Shown: positions 29,330-39,152, counted from the stretch's first letter. The stretch is 64,000 bases of DNA from Parabacteroides sp. PH5-46 (GCF_029892785.1 NZ_JARXXA010000004.1:248001-312000); one strand, 5' to 3'. Program-made: numbers and translations. Notes: generated by a model from the sequence alone, not told the origin.

Positions 29330-29354
29330 TTCAACGTATAGACTAACCTTGAAT

Positions 29355-29395
29355 TAAAAAAGGACAGGCCTTTATCTGAAAGGATTAAGGCCTGT
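29355..29395 (-). terminator. Intrinsic terminator of the esterase gene
   Basis: On the minus strand, 9-bp arms (ACAGGCCTT/AAGGCCTGT, 29364-29395) are followed by a run of T. It serves the minus-strand esterase gene and may also stop dapA transcripts as a bare stem. Confidence 0.7.
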
Positions 29396-29405
29396 TGTGA
29401 GAAGA

Positions 29406-30686
29406 TTAGCGGCTATATTGTTTTTTCATCCAGCCAGTACCTATTGCCCGTTGTTCTGGGTATGTCCAGTGACCTGTTTCAAGAAATAAAACTAATTCTT
29501 TTGCTCCCGGTATTACATTATATGCAGCATGCATAGAAGTAGGAGGGCAAACCGTATCATTAAATCCCCAACTATACCATCCTGGTACCTTTACCCGACG
29601 GGCAAAGTTTACGACATCAAAGTAGGGGAGTGTTTCTGTTTCATTTGCTGCAGGTTGTGCATCTTTGTAGTAATGTGGCCATCCTCCGGCTCTTTTGTTG
29701 AGGTATCCGGCAAAGTCGCATAAGGCAGGGTAATATGCTGCTAAAAATTTAATCCGTGAATCAAGTCCGGCCGTGATAATAGACAAGGCTCCTCCCTGGC
29801 TTCCGCCTGTTACCCCTACGGTATTACCATCAAACTCAGGTAAGGAATAAATAAAGTCTATAGCACGTACGCAGCCCAGATATACCCGTTTGTAATAGTG
29901 GGTATCTCTGTTGTTCCTGTTAATACTCCAGTAGTCGCGCAAACCGCCTACTGCCAGATTACTGTATACTTCCGGACTCAGTGTAACAGGAATCCCGTGA
30001 ATCCCGATCTCCAGAGAGATGACATCGTCTCCATAGTTTGCTCCGTTGTACGGACGGATTCCAGCACCTGGCACTTGAAGGATGGCCGGATATTTACCTG
30101 TTTTCTTTGGAACCATCAATATGGCATATATCCGTGAGTCGGGTCTGTCGTTCTGAAAATTTACCTGGTAGGCATTTTGGGTAGCAGTGCATTTTTCTGG
30201 GAGTAATACCATTTTAGCATCCAGGGGTGTTTTCCGGGCTTCGTTGATAGCGTCAGACCAGAAGCTGTCAAAATCTTTCGGATCATTAGTTGTCGGCTGG
30301 ATCTTTTCTTCATTATAAGCAACGGTTGCCATGCCTTCGTAGTTTTTACCATCTACTTTGGCAGTGACTTTGCAACGTAAGAATCCCGGGATATTCATGG
30401 AGGATTTTAGAGTTGTAGTCCCATCTTTTAAAACGACATCCTGCTTTTTAATAGTTGGAAAATACTCCGGTCCCAGTTCGTAGTCTATCGTCACGTTTTG
30501 AAGCAGGTTCTCATTCTTATACACCTTAACGGAGAAAGAAGCCTCTTCTTTGGTTTGATACTTCCAATCGGTATGATTGGGGGAGACGATAACATTGACT
30601 AGTTTCTGTGACGGCTGAGCCTGTAAATTTGTAACTGCTCCTAAAAAGAAAATCCAATAACAGAGAAATAGAATTACATTTTTCAT
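29406..30686 (-). CDS. Secreted acetyl-xylan esterase-like (CE7/AXE1) hydrolase
   Basis: A 426-aa protein with a signal peptide ending near LQA/QPS (residue 23), an N-terminal beta domain (about 28-130), and an alpha/beta hydrolase of the AXE1/cephalosporin-C deacetylase type. The triad is visible: Ser296 in GVTGGSQGG, Asp377 in SWGFNDTVCPP, His406 in LETGHW. It would remove acetyl groups from xylan or other oligosaccharides in the periplasm. It is divergent from an ExuT-like transporter and near a GH3 enzyme, which supports a plant-glycan role. Confidence 0.9.
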   Translation of the reverse strand: MKNVILFLCYWIFFLGAVTNLQAQPSQKLVNVIVSPNHTDWKYQTKEEASFSVKVYKNENLLQNVTIDYELGPEYFPTIKKQDVVLKDGTTTLKSSMNIPGFLRCKVTAKVDGKNYEGMATVAYNEEKIQPTTNDPKDFDSFWSDAINEARKTPLDAKMVLLPEKCTATQNAYQVNFQNDRPDSRIYAILMVPKKTGKYPAILQVPGAGIRPYNGANYGDDVISLEIGIHGIPVTLSPEVYSNLAVGGLRDYWSINRNNRDTHYYKRVYLGCVRAIDFIYSLPEFDGNTVGVTGGSQGGALSIITAGLDSRIKFLAAYYPALCDFAGYLNKRAGGWPHYYKDAQPAANETETLPYFDVVNFARRVKVPGWYSWGFNDTVCPPTSMHAAYNVIPGAKELVLFLETGHWTYPEQRAIGTGWMKKQYSR

Positions 30687-30743
30687 AAATAGTGGTTTAA
30701 AATTTGACGTAAAAATAGTTATTTTATTAACTTTTCCATGCGT

Positions 30744-30767
30744 GTTTGCGCAAACTTACTAACTTTA
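30744..30767 (+). promoter_or_regulatory. Palindromic operator overlapping the transporter promoter
   Basis: GTTTGCGCAAAC (30744-30755) is a perfect 12-bp palindrome of LacI-operator appearance, five bases upstream of TAACTTTA (30760-30767), a 7/8 match to the -7 box. A repressor bound here would block the promoter of the transporter, and perhaps the divergent esterase. Confidence 0.5.
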
Positions 30768-30794
30768 TCGCCGAATCTTAAAAAATAAATACGC

Positions 30795-32258
30795 ATGAAT
30801 ACACTAAAAACCGGAACTGCAAAGATGACAAATTACAGATGGATGATCTGTGCAATGCTCTTCTTTGCAACAACAATTAATTATTTAGATCGTCAGGTGT
30901 TATCGCTCACATGGAAAGATTTCATCGCTCCGGAGTTTCATTGGACGAATGATGATTATGGGAATATCACTTCTTTATTTTCTCTGTTTTATGCTATCAG
31001 CATGCTTTTTGCAGGCCGTTTTGTAGACTGGATGGATACAAAGAAGGGTTTCTTGTGGGCTATTGGTGTCTGGTCGTTCGGAGCTTGTATTCATGCTTTT
31101 TGTGGAATAGCTACTTCTGGGATCACTGCCGGTGAGTGGTTGGTTGGTTTTGAAGGAGCTCGGAATGCTATTGCTACGGTAGGTGACGTAGGTATGGTAG
31201 TATCGGTAAGTGTTACTCTCTTTATATTTGCCCGTCTGATACTGGCTATCGGAGAAGCAGGAAACTTCCCAGCTGCGATCAAGGCTACGGCTGAATACTT
31301 TCCGAAAAAAGACAGGGCCTATGCTACCAGTATATTCAATGCCGGAGCTACGGTAGGCGCTTTGGCTGCTCCGATCTCCATCCCGGTTATAGCCAAGTAT
31401 TGGGGCTGGGAAATGGCTTTTATCCTGATAGGAGCCTTGGGTTTTGTGTGGATGGGATTCTGGGTATTTATCTATAAAAAACCGGAGGTGCATCCGAAGG
31501 TGAATGCTGCAGAGTTAGCCTATATACAACAGGATAAAAACTCTACAGATGCCGTAGAGGAAAAAATAGAATCATCCCAGACTCGGAAGTTATCTTTTGT
31601 GGAATGTTTCAAATTCAGGCAAACCTGGGCCTTTGCTTTTGGTAAATTTATGACAGATGGCGTATGGTGGTTTTACCTGTTCTGGACACCGGCTTACCTT
31701 AGTTCTGTTTATGGTATGAAATCTTCTGACACTGGCAGTCAGGTTGCTATTTTTGTCTTGTATCTGATTACTTTACTGTCTATTATTGGTGGCTGGTTGC
31801 CTACTTATTTTGTAGAAAAGAAGAGTATGAATCCATATGCGGGGCGTATGAAAGCGATGTTGATATTTGCATTCTTCCCCTTACTCGCTCTTTTTGCTCA
31901 ACCTTTGGGTAGCTTTTCTTACTGGTTTCCGGTTATCATTATTGGTATAGCGGGAGCGGCTCATCAGGCATGGTCGGCTAATATATTCTCAACAGTAGGG
32001 GATATGTTCCCTAAAACTGCTATCGCAACTATCACAGGTATCGGTGGAATGGCAGGAGGGATTGGTTCCTTTATTATCCAGAAGAGTGCCGGAAAGCTGT
32101 TCGACTATGCCGGGCAAACTCAAATGTCTTTATTCAACTTTAAAGGAGAAGAAGCAGGCTATTTCATTATCTTTTCAGTCTGTGCTGTAGCCTACCTTAT
32201 TGGCTGGGTAGTCATGAAAATTCTGGTGCCAAAATATTCACCAATTATCATCAAATAA
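30795..32258 (+). CDS. MFS transporter, ExuT-like (hexuronate/organic anion)
   Basis: A 487-aa major facilitator with about 12 transmembrane segments. N-terminal features of the anion:cation symporter branch are clear: FFATTINYLDRQVLS, LFYAISMLFAGRFVD, LILAIGEAGNFPAAIKATAEYFP. ExuT-type members take up glucuronate or galacturonate by proton symport. The central loop (about 235-260) is charged and cytoplasmic. It is transcribed away from the CE7 esterase and converges with a GH3 gene. The uronate substrate is inferred from family and neighbours. Confidence 0.88.
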   Translation: MNTLKTGTAKMTNYRWMICAMLFFATTINYLDRQVLSLTWKDFIAPEFHWTNDDYGNITSLFSLFYAISMLFAGRFVDWMDTKKGFLWAIGVWSFGACIHAFCGIATSGITAGEWLVGFEGARNAIATVGDVGMVVSVSVTLFIFARLILAIGEAGNFPAAIKATAEYFPKKDRAYATSIFNAGATVGALAAPISIPVIAKYWGWEMAFILIGALGFVWMGFWVFIYKKPEVHPKVNAAELAYIQQDKNSTDAVEEKIESSQTRKLSFVECFKFRQTWAFAFGKFMTDGVWWFYLFWTPAYLSSVYGMKSSDTGSQVAIFVLYLITLLSIIGGWLPTYFVEKKSMNPYAGRMKAMLIFAFFPLLALFAQPLGSFSYWFPVIIIGIAGAAHQAWSANIFSTVGDMFPKTAIATITGIGGMAGGIGSFIIQKSAGKLFDYAGQTQMSLFNFKGEEAGYFIIFSVCAVAYLIGWVVMKILVPKYSPIIIK

Positions 32259-32271
32259 AAAGAGGGGTAAT

Positions 32272-32300
32272 GTAGAGACAAGGCAGTGCCCTGTCTCTAC
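32272..32300. terminator. Hairpin between convergent transporter and GH3 genes
   Basis: 9-bp arms GTAGAGACA/TGTCTCTAC with a small inner GGC/GCC stem. There is no strong T-run on either side, so it is probably a weak bidirectional terminator. Confidence 0.45.
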
Positions 32301-32311
32301 GCATTTCTATC

Positions 32312-34927
32312 TTATTCAACCGTTAGATCGATGCTTTGTAGCGCTTTGTCGGCAGATGAGCCTCCGTAGAGGATTTGGTATTTGCCGGAGCGTACTTCCA
32401 TGATTTGTTTTGGGTCGTTGAAAGACCAGAATGCTTTGGGTTGCAGTTCAATACTTAGCTGCTGACTTGATCCTGCATTTACGTGTACCCGTTTGAATGC
32501 TTTTAATGCTTTGATAGGCCCTTCCGGATCATTCGGATTCTTGATGTATACCTGGGCTACTTCGTCACCGTCTGCTTTGCCTGTATTAGCGATGTCCAGT
32601 GTAAGTGTTACAGACTGGGTTTTGCTTATCTTGTCTTGTGACAGTTTGGCATTTTTATACTCAAATGTCGTATAGCTCAAACCATATCCAAAGGGGTATA
32701 AGGGTGTTTCCGTCATATAGCGGTAGGTACGTCCTTTCATGTTGTAATCCTGGAAGTCGGCCAATTGATCTACAGACTTGTAGAAGGTAATAGGCAGACG
32801 TCCGGCAGGGTTATAATCACCGAAAAGAATGTCGGCAACAGCTGTTCCGGCTTCTTGTCCGCCATACCAGGCATTCAGGATAGCATCCAGGTTTGCCTCT
32901 TCCCAGTTAAGAGCAAGAGCACTACCTGTACAAACCACATATACAACAGGTTTACCAGTAGCTTTTAGCGCCCGGATCATTTCTTTCTGTACATTGGGGA
33001 CTTCGATATTGGTACGATCTCCTTTTCTGAAACCTTCCGCATCTACAGGCATTTCCTCGCCTTCCAGACGGGGAGATATTCCACCTACATATACAATAAT
33101 ATCTGCTTCTTTTACTTTGGCAGCTGTAGCCTGATAGTCGACCGGAGTACGAACCCCTATCTGAAAGTTAAGGTCTGCATTGCCGATACGTTGCATGTAT
33201 TCTATCTTTACCGGATATTTTTTGCCCTTTTCTGCATGCAGAATATATTGTTGTCCACTTGTATATTCCCTATCCCAAATGTCTATCACTTTCTCGTCAC
33301 CAATGAACAGGCGATATCCGTCATTTCCTGAAATGGTAAACTCTACCGGGCCGCTTATTGGCGATTCAAATTCACCAGTAAAACGGGCGGAGAAGTTGGT
33401 TAGGTTTACGTTTGGTGCAAACTGGGTATTTCCCCCTGTGGTATAATGGATACTTGATCCGGAAGCGATTCCCTTATGCACCGGTTCGCCCTCAAAGTCT
33501 CTGTTGTTGTAAAATTCAGAGGCAAATCCTATGCCGGCAGAAGAAAATATATGGTTCCCAAAGTCTGTTATCACAAAATTGTCGGTATGGTTGCAGCCCA
33601 GTTCATAAATTACTTCTGCATCAGGAACTTTATTCTTAATACCTTCTAATATGGTTACTGTTTTAGAAGGAAATCCGTTATAGTTAGCCCATAACATAAT
33701 GGAATCGTTGGCATTAGGACCTACTACAGCTATTTTTTTCAGGCTTTTGCTTAGTGGCAATATGTTATTTTTGTTTTTCAATAAAACCATACTTTTGCGA
33801 GCCATATCCAGGGATTGTGCCACATGTTCGGGGCTTTCAACTACACTATACGGGATGCTGGCATAAGGTACCAATTCATCCGGATCAAACATACCCAGTT
33901 CAAAACGGCCTTTGAACAGACGGCGAAGTGATACATTTAGCTCTTCTTCAGTGATTAAACCATCCTGAACCGCTTTCAGTAAGGCTTGGTAGCTACCTCC
34001 GCATTCCAGATCTGTTCCGTTTTTTACGGCATCGGCAGAAGCAGCTTCTGCACTCGGATGTGTCTCGTGACGGGGCGTGCGGGGATCCTTTCTCCAGAAA
34101 TCATCAATAGCTCCACAGTCCGACAAGATGATATCTTCGTATCCCCAAGTGTTGCGCAGAATGTCAATCAGCAATTTGTCACTACTGCAGCAAGGGGTTC
34201 CCTCAAAACGGTTATATGCGCACATTACCTCCTGTACGTCGGCCTCCTTTACCAGTTCTTCAAAGGCTGGCAGATAGGTGGTCCACAGGTCACGGGGAGT
34301 TGCTTCCGCATTATATTCATGGCGGTTCCATTCCGGTCCGCTATGCACGGCATAATGCTTGGCGCATGCATGGGTCTTGAAGTATTTAGGATCGTTGCCC
34401 TGAAGCCCTTTTACAACAGCTACCCCCATGCGTCCGGTCAGGTAAGGATCTTCGCCGTAAGTCTCCATTCCACGTCCCCAACGCGGATCGCGGAATATAT
34501 TGATATTGGGAGTCCAGAATGTCAATCCTTTGTATCTGTCGTACTCCTTATCTTTCTGATATTGATGGTATTTGGCACGTGCTTCGTCACTTATCATATC
34601 GAATGTCTTATGCAACGCTTCATCATCAAAGGTAGCTGCCATAGCGATAGATTGCGGAAAAACAGTGGCTTGTCCGGCACGTGCTACGCCATGCAGTGCC
34701 TCGTTCCACCAGTCATACTCGGGGATACCCAGGCGCTCGATAGCCGGTGTTTGATTCATCATTTGTCCTACTTTTTCTTCCAGTGTAAGACGTCCCAGCA
34801 GGTCTTCCATTCGTTCTTCCAGCGGAAGATTGGGATTTCGGAAAGGATACTCATATTGTTTACTGCTGCATGCGGTGGCAAGGCAGACAATACAAGTGGA
34901 GATAAACGACAGATACTTCATTCTCAT
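32312..34927 (-). CDS. Glycoside hydrolase family 3 lipoprotein with PA14 domain
   Basis: An 871-aa beta-glucosidase/beta-xylosidase-type enzyme. The lipobox Cys is residue 20 (CLATAC). The GH3 N-terminal barrel spans about 35-330 with the predicted nucleophile Asp270 in IILSDCGAIDDF and the HYAVHSGPEW substrate loop. A C-terminal GH3 domain is interrupted by a PA14 domain (about 465-600, FTGEFESPISGPVEFTISGNDGYRLFI). The fibronectin-like tail (about 745-871) completes it. It acts on oligosaccharides in the periplasm or at the outer membrane. Together with the CE7 esterase and ExuT-like transporter it suggests xylan or pectin side-chain use. Another in-frame ATG lies two codons later. Confidence 0.92.
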   Translation of the reverse strand: MRMKYLSFISTCIVCLATACSSKQYEYPFRNPNLPLEERMEDLLGRLTLEEKVGQMMNQTPAIERLGIPEYDWWNEALHGVARAGQATVFPQSIAMAATFDDEALHKTFDMISDEARAKYHQYQKDKEYDRYKGLTFWTPNINIFRDPRWGRGMETYGEDPYLTGRMGVAVVKGLQGNDPKYFKTHACAKHYAVHSGPEWNRHEYNAEATPRDLWTTYLPAFEELVKEADVQEVMCAYNRFEGTPCCSSDKLLIDILRNTWGYEDIILSDCGAIDDFWRKDPRTPRHETHPSAEAASADAVKNGTDLECGGSYQALLKAVQDGLITEEELNVSLRRLFKGRFELGMFDPDELVPYASIPYSVVESPEHVAQSLDMARKSMVLLKNKNNILPLSKSLKKIAVVGPNANDSIMLWANYNGFPSKTVTILEGIKNKVPDAEVIYELGCNHTDNFVITDFGNHIFSSAGIGFASEFYNNRDFEGEPVHKGIASGSSIHYTTGGNTQFAPNVNLTNFSARFTGEFESPISGPVEFTISGNDGYRLFIGDEKVIDIWDREYTSGQQYILHAEKGKKYPVKIEYMQRIGNADLNFQIGVRTPVDYQATAAKVKEADIIVYVGGISPRLEGEEMPVDAEGFRKGDRTNIEVPNVQKEMIRALKATGKPVVYVVCTGSALALNWEEANLDAILNAWYGGQEAGTAVADILFGDYNPAGRLPITFYKSVDQLADFQDYNMKGRTYRYMTETPLYPFGYGLSYTTFEYKNAKLSQDKISKTQSVTLTLDIANTGKADGDEVAQVYIKNPNDPEGPIKALKAFKRVHVNAGSSQQLSIELQPKAFWSFNDPKQIMEVRSGKYQILYGGSSADKALQSIDLTVE

Positions 34928-35017
34928 ATTATTAAAATTAAGTTATTGTATATGCTACGATATAAGATACTGTAATTAACTGTTTATTTTACTTTGAATC
35001 AGTTTGTTTACAGTTTG

Positions 35018-35025
35018 CAAAGCTA
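35018..35025 (-). promoter_or_regulatory. Promoter -7 box of the GH3 gene
   Basis: Minus-strand TAGCTTTG (plus CAAAGCTA) matches TAnnTTTG exactly, about 90 bases upstream of the GH3 start. Confidence 0.4.
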
Positions 35026-35098
35026 AGTCGTTTAACAATTTTACTCAAATTTAATAGCTTAAATAACGTTACAAATCCGGATAATCTTGTAAATACTT

Positions 35099-35106
35099 TA
35101 CTTTTG
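35099..35106 (+). promoter_or_regulatory. Promoter -7 box of the DUF4595-like gene
   Basis: TACTTTTG matches TAnnTTTG exactly, 31 bases before the likely start at 35138. Confidence 0.45.
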
Positions 35107-35137
35107 TCTTATTAAAAAGCATAAAATGAGAGATGTT

Positions 35138-36001
35138 ATGAAAAAGAATCTTTTTATTTTCCTTTCCATAATGTTTGGACTAACGTCTTGTGGTGATGAT
35201 GATAAAACAGAGGTTATCCCATTAAACAAACTGACAAAAATTACTTGTACAAAAAACAATGCTTCTTCTCCCGAATTTGTGTTGTCTGTTACCTACAACC
35301 AGGCCGGAGAAGTGGCTAATATAGCTTGGGATAATCAGTTTACTGATATCTTTTCCTTTAGCAATAACCAGCTCGTTGTAAATCGTTTCACATCGGTAAC
35401 TGCTTCTGCCTCTTTGTATCAGAAGTATGAATACGGACTGTCTGGCGGCGGAATAGTATCTTGCAGTGAGTATCAGAACAATCCGTATCGTAATAACGAA
35501 GAGTATCTGAGCAATTTGTACAATTATACGTATAGCAAGAACAATATGATGAGTAGCCCCTGGGTGAAAGCCGTTTGGCCTAAGACAGACGGTTCCGGAT
35601 ACGAAAGCCGGAATGATATGGAAACCAATTATTATACCTGGGAAGACAACAATCTCACCTATTACAAAAACGGCACAAAAGAGATGGCTTTCACGTATAA
35701 AAGTGATCTCCATCCTGAGAACTTCCCGTTGCGGATTGTGAATACATTCAGCCCCACAGGTCAGGCATCTGTAAGTCCGCTTAATTTCTATTTCGGCAAT
35801 CTGAACCGCAACCTGATTGAGACAGCCACCTGGTATGTATTGCCGGATGTAAATACTCCCTATGCCAAATATACTTTTTCGTATAATACAACGGGTGAAT
35901 ATATTACCGGTATGACGATAGCTGAAGAAATCTATCCTGTCAACGGAACTTCAGCCGAAAACAACCAATATACCTATACCCTGGAGTATAGCTATAAATA
36001 A
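35138..36001 (+). CDS. DUF4595-like lipoprotein
   Basis: A 287-aa lipoprotein from the ATG at 35138 (an ATG at 35126 adds four residues before the signal). The lipobox LTSC is followed by GDDDK, an acidic surface-export-like signal. The body is rich in Tyr/Asn strands (YTYSKNNM, NYYTWEDNNLTYYK, YTFSYNTTGEYITG) as in DUF4595 proteins, whose repeats resemble YD/beta-propeller-like folds. Role unknown. It stands alone between divergent GH3 and convergent trmD. Confidence 0.75.
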   Translation: MKKNLFIFLSIMFGLTSCGDDDKTEVIPLNKLTKITCTKNNASSPEFVLSVTYNQAGEVANIAWDNQFTDIFSFSNNQLVVNRFTSVTASASLYQKYEYGLSGGGIVSCSEYQNNPYRNNEEYLSNLYNYTYSKNNMMSSPWVKAVWPKTDGSGYESRNDMETNYYTWEDNNLTYYKNGTKEMAFTYKSDLHPENFPLRIVNTFSPTGQASVSPLNFYFGNLNRNLIETATWYVLPDVNTPYAKYTFSYNTTGEYITGMTIAEEIYPVNGTSAENNQYTYTLEYSYK

Positions 36002-36008
36002 ACATCTT

Positions 36009-36683
36009 TTATTTCAGTAAATCGGGGCGCAGGCGGGCGGTTCGCTCCTGCGCTTGTTCCAACCTCCATTCGGCTATTTTGCGCTCATGTCCGGACAGTA
36101 GAACATCCGGTACTTTCCAGCCTTTATACTCGGCGGGACGAGTATAAACGGGAGGAGCCAGCAAATTGTCCTGAAAAGAGTCGGAGAGGGCGCTTTGCTC
36201 ATCACCAATAGCTCCGGGAAGCAAACGCACTACGGCATCGGTTATGATAGCAGCAGCCAGTTCGCCTCCCGTCAGCACATAGTCGCCTACGGATATTTCT
36301 TTTGTTATCAGGTGTTCACGAATCCGGTAATCGATTCCTTTGTAATGTCCGCAAAGAATGATAAAGTTATTCAGCAATGACATACTGTTTGCCATGGGCT
36401 GATTGAAGGTTTCTCCGTCCGGCGAGGTATAAATCACTTCGTCATACGAACGCTCCTCCTTCAAAGCGCTGATGGCACGGTCTATCGGCTCAATCTGCAT
36501 CACCATACCTGCCTCTCCACCAAAGGGATAATCATCTACCCGCCGCCATTTATTGCTGGTATAATCCCGCAGATTATGCAAATAAATCTCGGCCAGGCCT
36601 TTCTCCTGTGCCCGTTTTACAATCGAGCAATTAATCATCCCCTCTATCATTTCGGGAAGTACGGTAAGTATGTCTATGCGCAT
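36009..36683 (-). CDS. trmD: tRNA (guanine-N1-)-methyltransferase
   Basis: A 224-aa SPOUT enzyme that methylates G37 of tRNAs with a 36G, preventing +1 frameshifts. The start is the ATG at 36683 ([12 protein letters not shown]). Conserved knot motifs are present: [27 protein letters not shown] and [15 protein letters not shown]. Length is normal. It converges with the DUF4595-like gene. Confidence 0.96.
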   Translation of the reverse strand: MRIDILTVLPEMIEGMINCSIVKRAQEKGLAEIYLHNLRDYTSNKWRRVDDYPFGGEAGMVMQIEPIDRAISALKEERSYDEVIYTSPDGETFNQPMANSMSLLNNFIILCGHYKGIDYRIREHLITKEISVGDYVLTGGELAAAIITDAVVRLLPGAIGDEQSALSDSFQDNLLAPPVYTRPAEYKGWKVPDVLLSGHERKIAEWRLEQAQERTARLRPDLLK

Positions 36684-36728
36684 GAAAAGGATCAACTAGT
36701 CATTAATAGCCACAAATGTAGCTATAAT

Positions 36729-38510
36729 CTAAAAACTAGAGTTGATATTTTCGTCTAAAAACTCGATGCGCTCTTGTAGCCAATCTTTCATCTTGTCTGT
36801 TTCGTCGAAGATATCATGGTTTTTCTTCCATCTTTTGTTGTTTTGAACAGATGATTGATATAGTTCGTACCGCAAGTCGTCTATAAACGAATACAGGTTT
36901 TCTAATGTGCCTTTCATCTCGTTCCAGCGGGCTTTGTAGGCTTGCCGGAAGGTCGGATCATCGAAAAAGCGATAGAAGAAGCTGCCTCCGGGTCCGGAAG
37001 AGTGTTTGTCGTATTTCTTATAGAGCCAGGTCTTGGCATTGTCATAATAAATATGCCCCGATTCCGTATAGCCAAAGCCCCAGTCAAAGTCCCAAAGAGG
37101 CCCCATTTTTATCTTGTCATCGCCTTTCTTGTATAGGTAAACGCTTCCCGGTATCACCAATTCTCGGTTGCGTACAATCTCATTTATCATGATATAGTCG
37201 ATCAGGGTAGGTACATCAATCAACTCCTGCCAATTACTATTGGGGAAGCCCGATGTTTCGCCATATAAGGCTTCGTCTAGCGCATTGATCGCTTTTTTAA
37301 CAAAATCCATACCTGATTCATCTTCCAGATCCGGTGATTTGATATTAACGGGCATGTTGATAAGAGCCGATTTGAACTTGAAATCTTCATCATAATACCG
37401 GTCAAACTCTACCAGAAAATCCGTCTCCTCATCAATGTTTACGCGATGTTCGTTTACCTGTACTTGTTCTGTTAATACATAATTACCCAGGTATTCTTCG
37501 TTCAGGAAGAGTTCTACGTGGTTGGAGTGGTTGGTATATTCAACGCCGAACTGATGTCCTAGTTTAAAGGCTATTGTGTTCATCATAAAGGTAGGATCCA
37601 GATAGTTGGCCAATAGTACCCAACTCTTGGCAGCTCCCAGTCCGAACAAGGATGTTTTTTTGTCAAACTTGATGCGGTATGGCTTTTTGATATATTGCCA
37701 GGTGGTGTTTCCCCGTCCGCGTACACCGGCGCTTGCCTCTACCTCGTACTCCGGATTATCCTGTGAAAAGATCTGCACCATAGAGGCTACGTAATTTTCC
37801 TTGTCAGTAATCTTTGCTTTGTTTTCAGTATCTATCTTTACAATAGGTAGTCAGGTATTTTGGGTAGATATCAGCATGATCCGGTAAGATCTCTCTTCAA
37901 AATCATTTCTTACCTGATAGGTCAAGTCTTTGAGGAAGTTGTTTGGAGTTTCTCCGCTGGTTTGCTCTTTATTTTCTACATAGACAGTACCTTCTGCTTC
38001 AAAGGAGACTACGGCATTCTCCAGATTACTTATCCAGTTTTGCGACTCCGGAGTGATGAAGATTGTAGACAGATCGTCGGAAAAGACTCCCTTTGTAGAA
38101 GTTTTCTTGCCATTTTGCAGGAATTCTACCTCGAATGATTTCATTTCCACATGAGGCGCCAAACTACAGACAAGGGTATAAACCGCCTGTGTGCCATCTT
38201 CGGTAATAACCGTATATTCCAAGGGACGGTCGTACGAGTTGAACGTAGCACCACTATACTGAAGGTTCGTACCAACATATACAATCCCCTGAGATTCAAA
38301 AGTGGCAACAAATTCTCTTCCGACCGGTATACAACCTAAGTTTATCGTATAATCTGAATGGTCTATTGTAGCGACAATATCGTTGGGTAATCCGTTTTTC
38401 TCGGCTTCCAGTTTATACGAGGTAATTTGTTTGTCTGAACTTAATTTTTCATCATCACAAGATACGGCAAATAGAGCCGTGAGGTAAAGGAGACAAAGTA
38501 GTTTTTTCAT
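36729..38510 (-). pseudogene. CotH-family lipoprotein gene interrupted by an in-frame TGA
   Basis: The first 219 codons (38510-37854) encode a lipoprotein (lipobox AVSC, Cys18) with repeated Ig-like domains of DUF5018 type. TGA follows at 37853-37851. The same frame continues without a break for 373 codons to 36729: LPIVKIDTENKAKIT, then the CotH kinase core RGRGNTTWQYIKKPYRIKFDKK, KSWVLLANYLD, DFLVEFDRYYD and WDFDWGFGY. The intact gene would encode about 593 aa. A CGA to TGA change would explain the stop (family members often have a polar residue before LPIV). Restart at the ATG at 37781 would give a CotH fragment without an export signal. Either a true pseudogene, a sequencing error, or recoding. 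Confidence 0.82.
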
Positions 38511-38646
38511 ATAATTCTATTTTCAGTAATAATATTGATGGGCAAAAGTAAAGAAATGAGCGTTATATACAAAAGATGCCTAAACTCTTATGGATTATTT
38601 TATCTTTTTTACATTCTTCTACAAAACGAGATATAATCCTACAACT

Positions 38647-38712
38647 GTAGAACACGTGTTCAACATATGTAGAACTCATGTTCAACAATTGTAGAACATA
38701 TGTTCAACAACT
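38647..38712. promoter_or_regulatory. Three tandem 22-bp palindromic operator-like repeats
   Basis: Units at 38647-38668, 38669-38690 and 38691-38712 share GTAGAAC....GTTCAACA and each is palindromic: GAACACGTGTTC, GAACTCATGTTC, GAACATATGTTC. The 22-base period puts them on nearly the same face of the helix. They lie between the CotH gene and the VOC gene, 137 and 56 bases from their starts, and probably bind a dimeric regulator cooperatively. Confidence 0.7.
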
Positions 38713-38767
38713 GTGGGATTTCAAAAACAAATAATTACTTTTGGACAATGTAAAAATCTTACACGGA

Positions 38768-39136
38768 ATGATATCATCTATAATAGGAATAGCGTTTGAT
38801 TGTCTGAATGCGAACGAACTTGCTGATTTTTACGTGAAGTTATCAGGTTGGGAAAAGGAAATATCCGGTGATGATTTTGCGGCGTTGCGCACTCCACAGG
38901 GAATACTGTTGGTTTTTCAGACTGTAGAGGATTATGTTCCTCCGGTATGGCCATGGAAAGAAGGCGCTCAACAGCAAATGGCGCATATGGATTTTAAAGT
39001 AGATAATTTGCAGAAGGCAGTAGAATACGCTTTGCTGTGTGGTGCGAAAAAAGCAGAAGTTCAATATTACGATACTTCTACTGTAATGCTCGATCCGGCA
39101 GGGCATCCGTTTTGCTTGTCAACAGTTCAGCAATAA
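38768..39136 (+). CDS. VOC-superfamily (glyoxalase-like) protein
   Basis: A 122-aa protein from the ATG at 38768; a TTG at 38741 is the only earlier start. It has the single-unit VOC pattern: IGIAFDCLNANELADFYVKL at the start, FAALRTPQGILLVFQ, MAHMDFKVDNLQKAVEYAL, and a C-terminal VMLDPAGHPFCLS. VOC proteins of this size act in antibiotic resistance, epoxide/glyoxal chemistry, or binding. The reaction cannot be told. It lies directly downstream of the triple palindromic repeat, which may control it. Confidence 0.85.
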   Translation: MISSIIGIAFDCLNANELADFYVKLSGWEKEISGDDFAALRTPQGILLVFQTVEDYVPPVWPWKEGAQQQMAHMDFKVDNLQKAVEYALLCGAKKAEVQYYDTSTVMLDPAGHPFCLSTVQQ

Positions 39137-39152
39137 TCTCTGAAAAAAACCT

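Noticed and set aside
36729-37781. A separate CotH gene starting at the ATG at 37781
   Set aside because: The protein frame and CotH similarity begin upstream of this ATG, and the product would lack an export signal; treated as the second half of one interrupted gene.
38741-38767. TTG as the start of the VOC gene
   Set aside because: The VOC fold begins right after the ATG at 38768, and the nine extra residues add no conserved feature.
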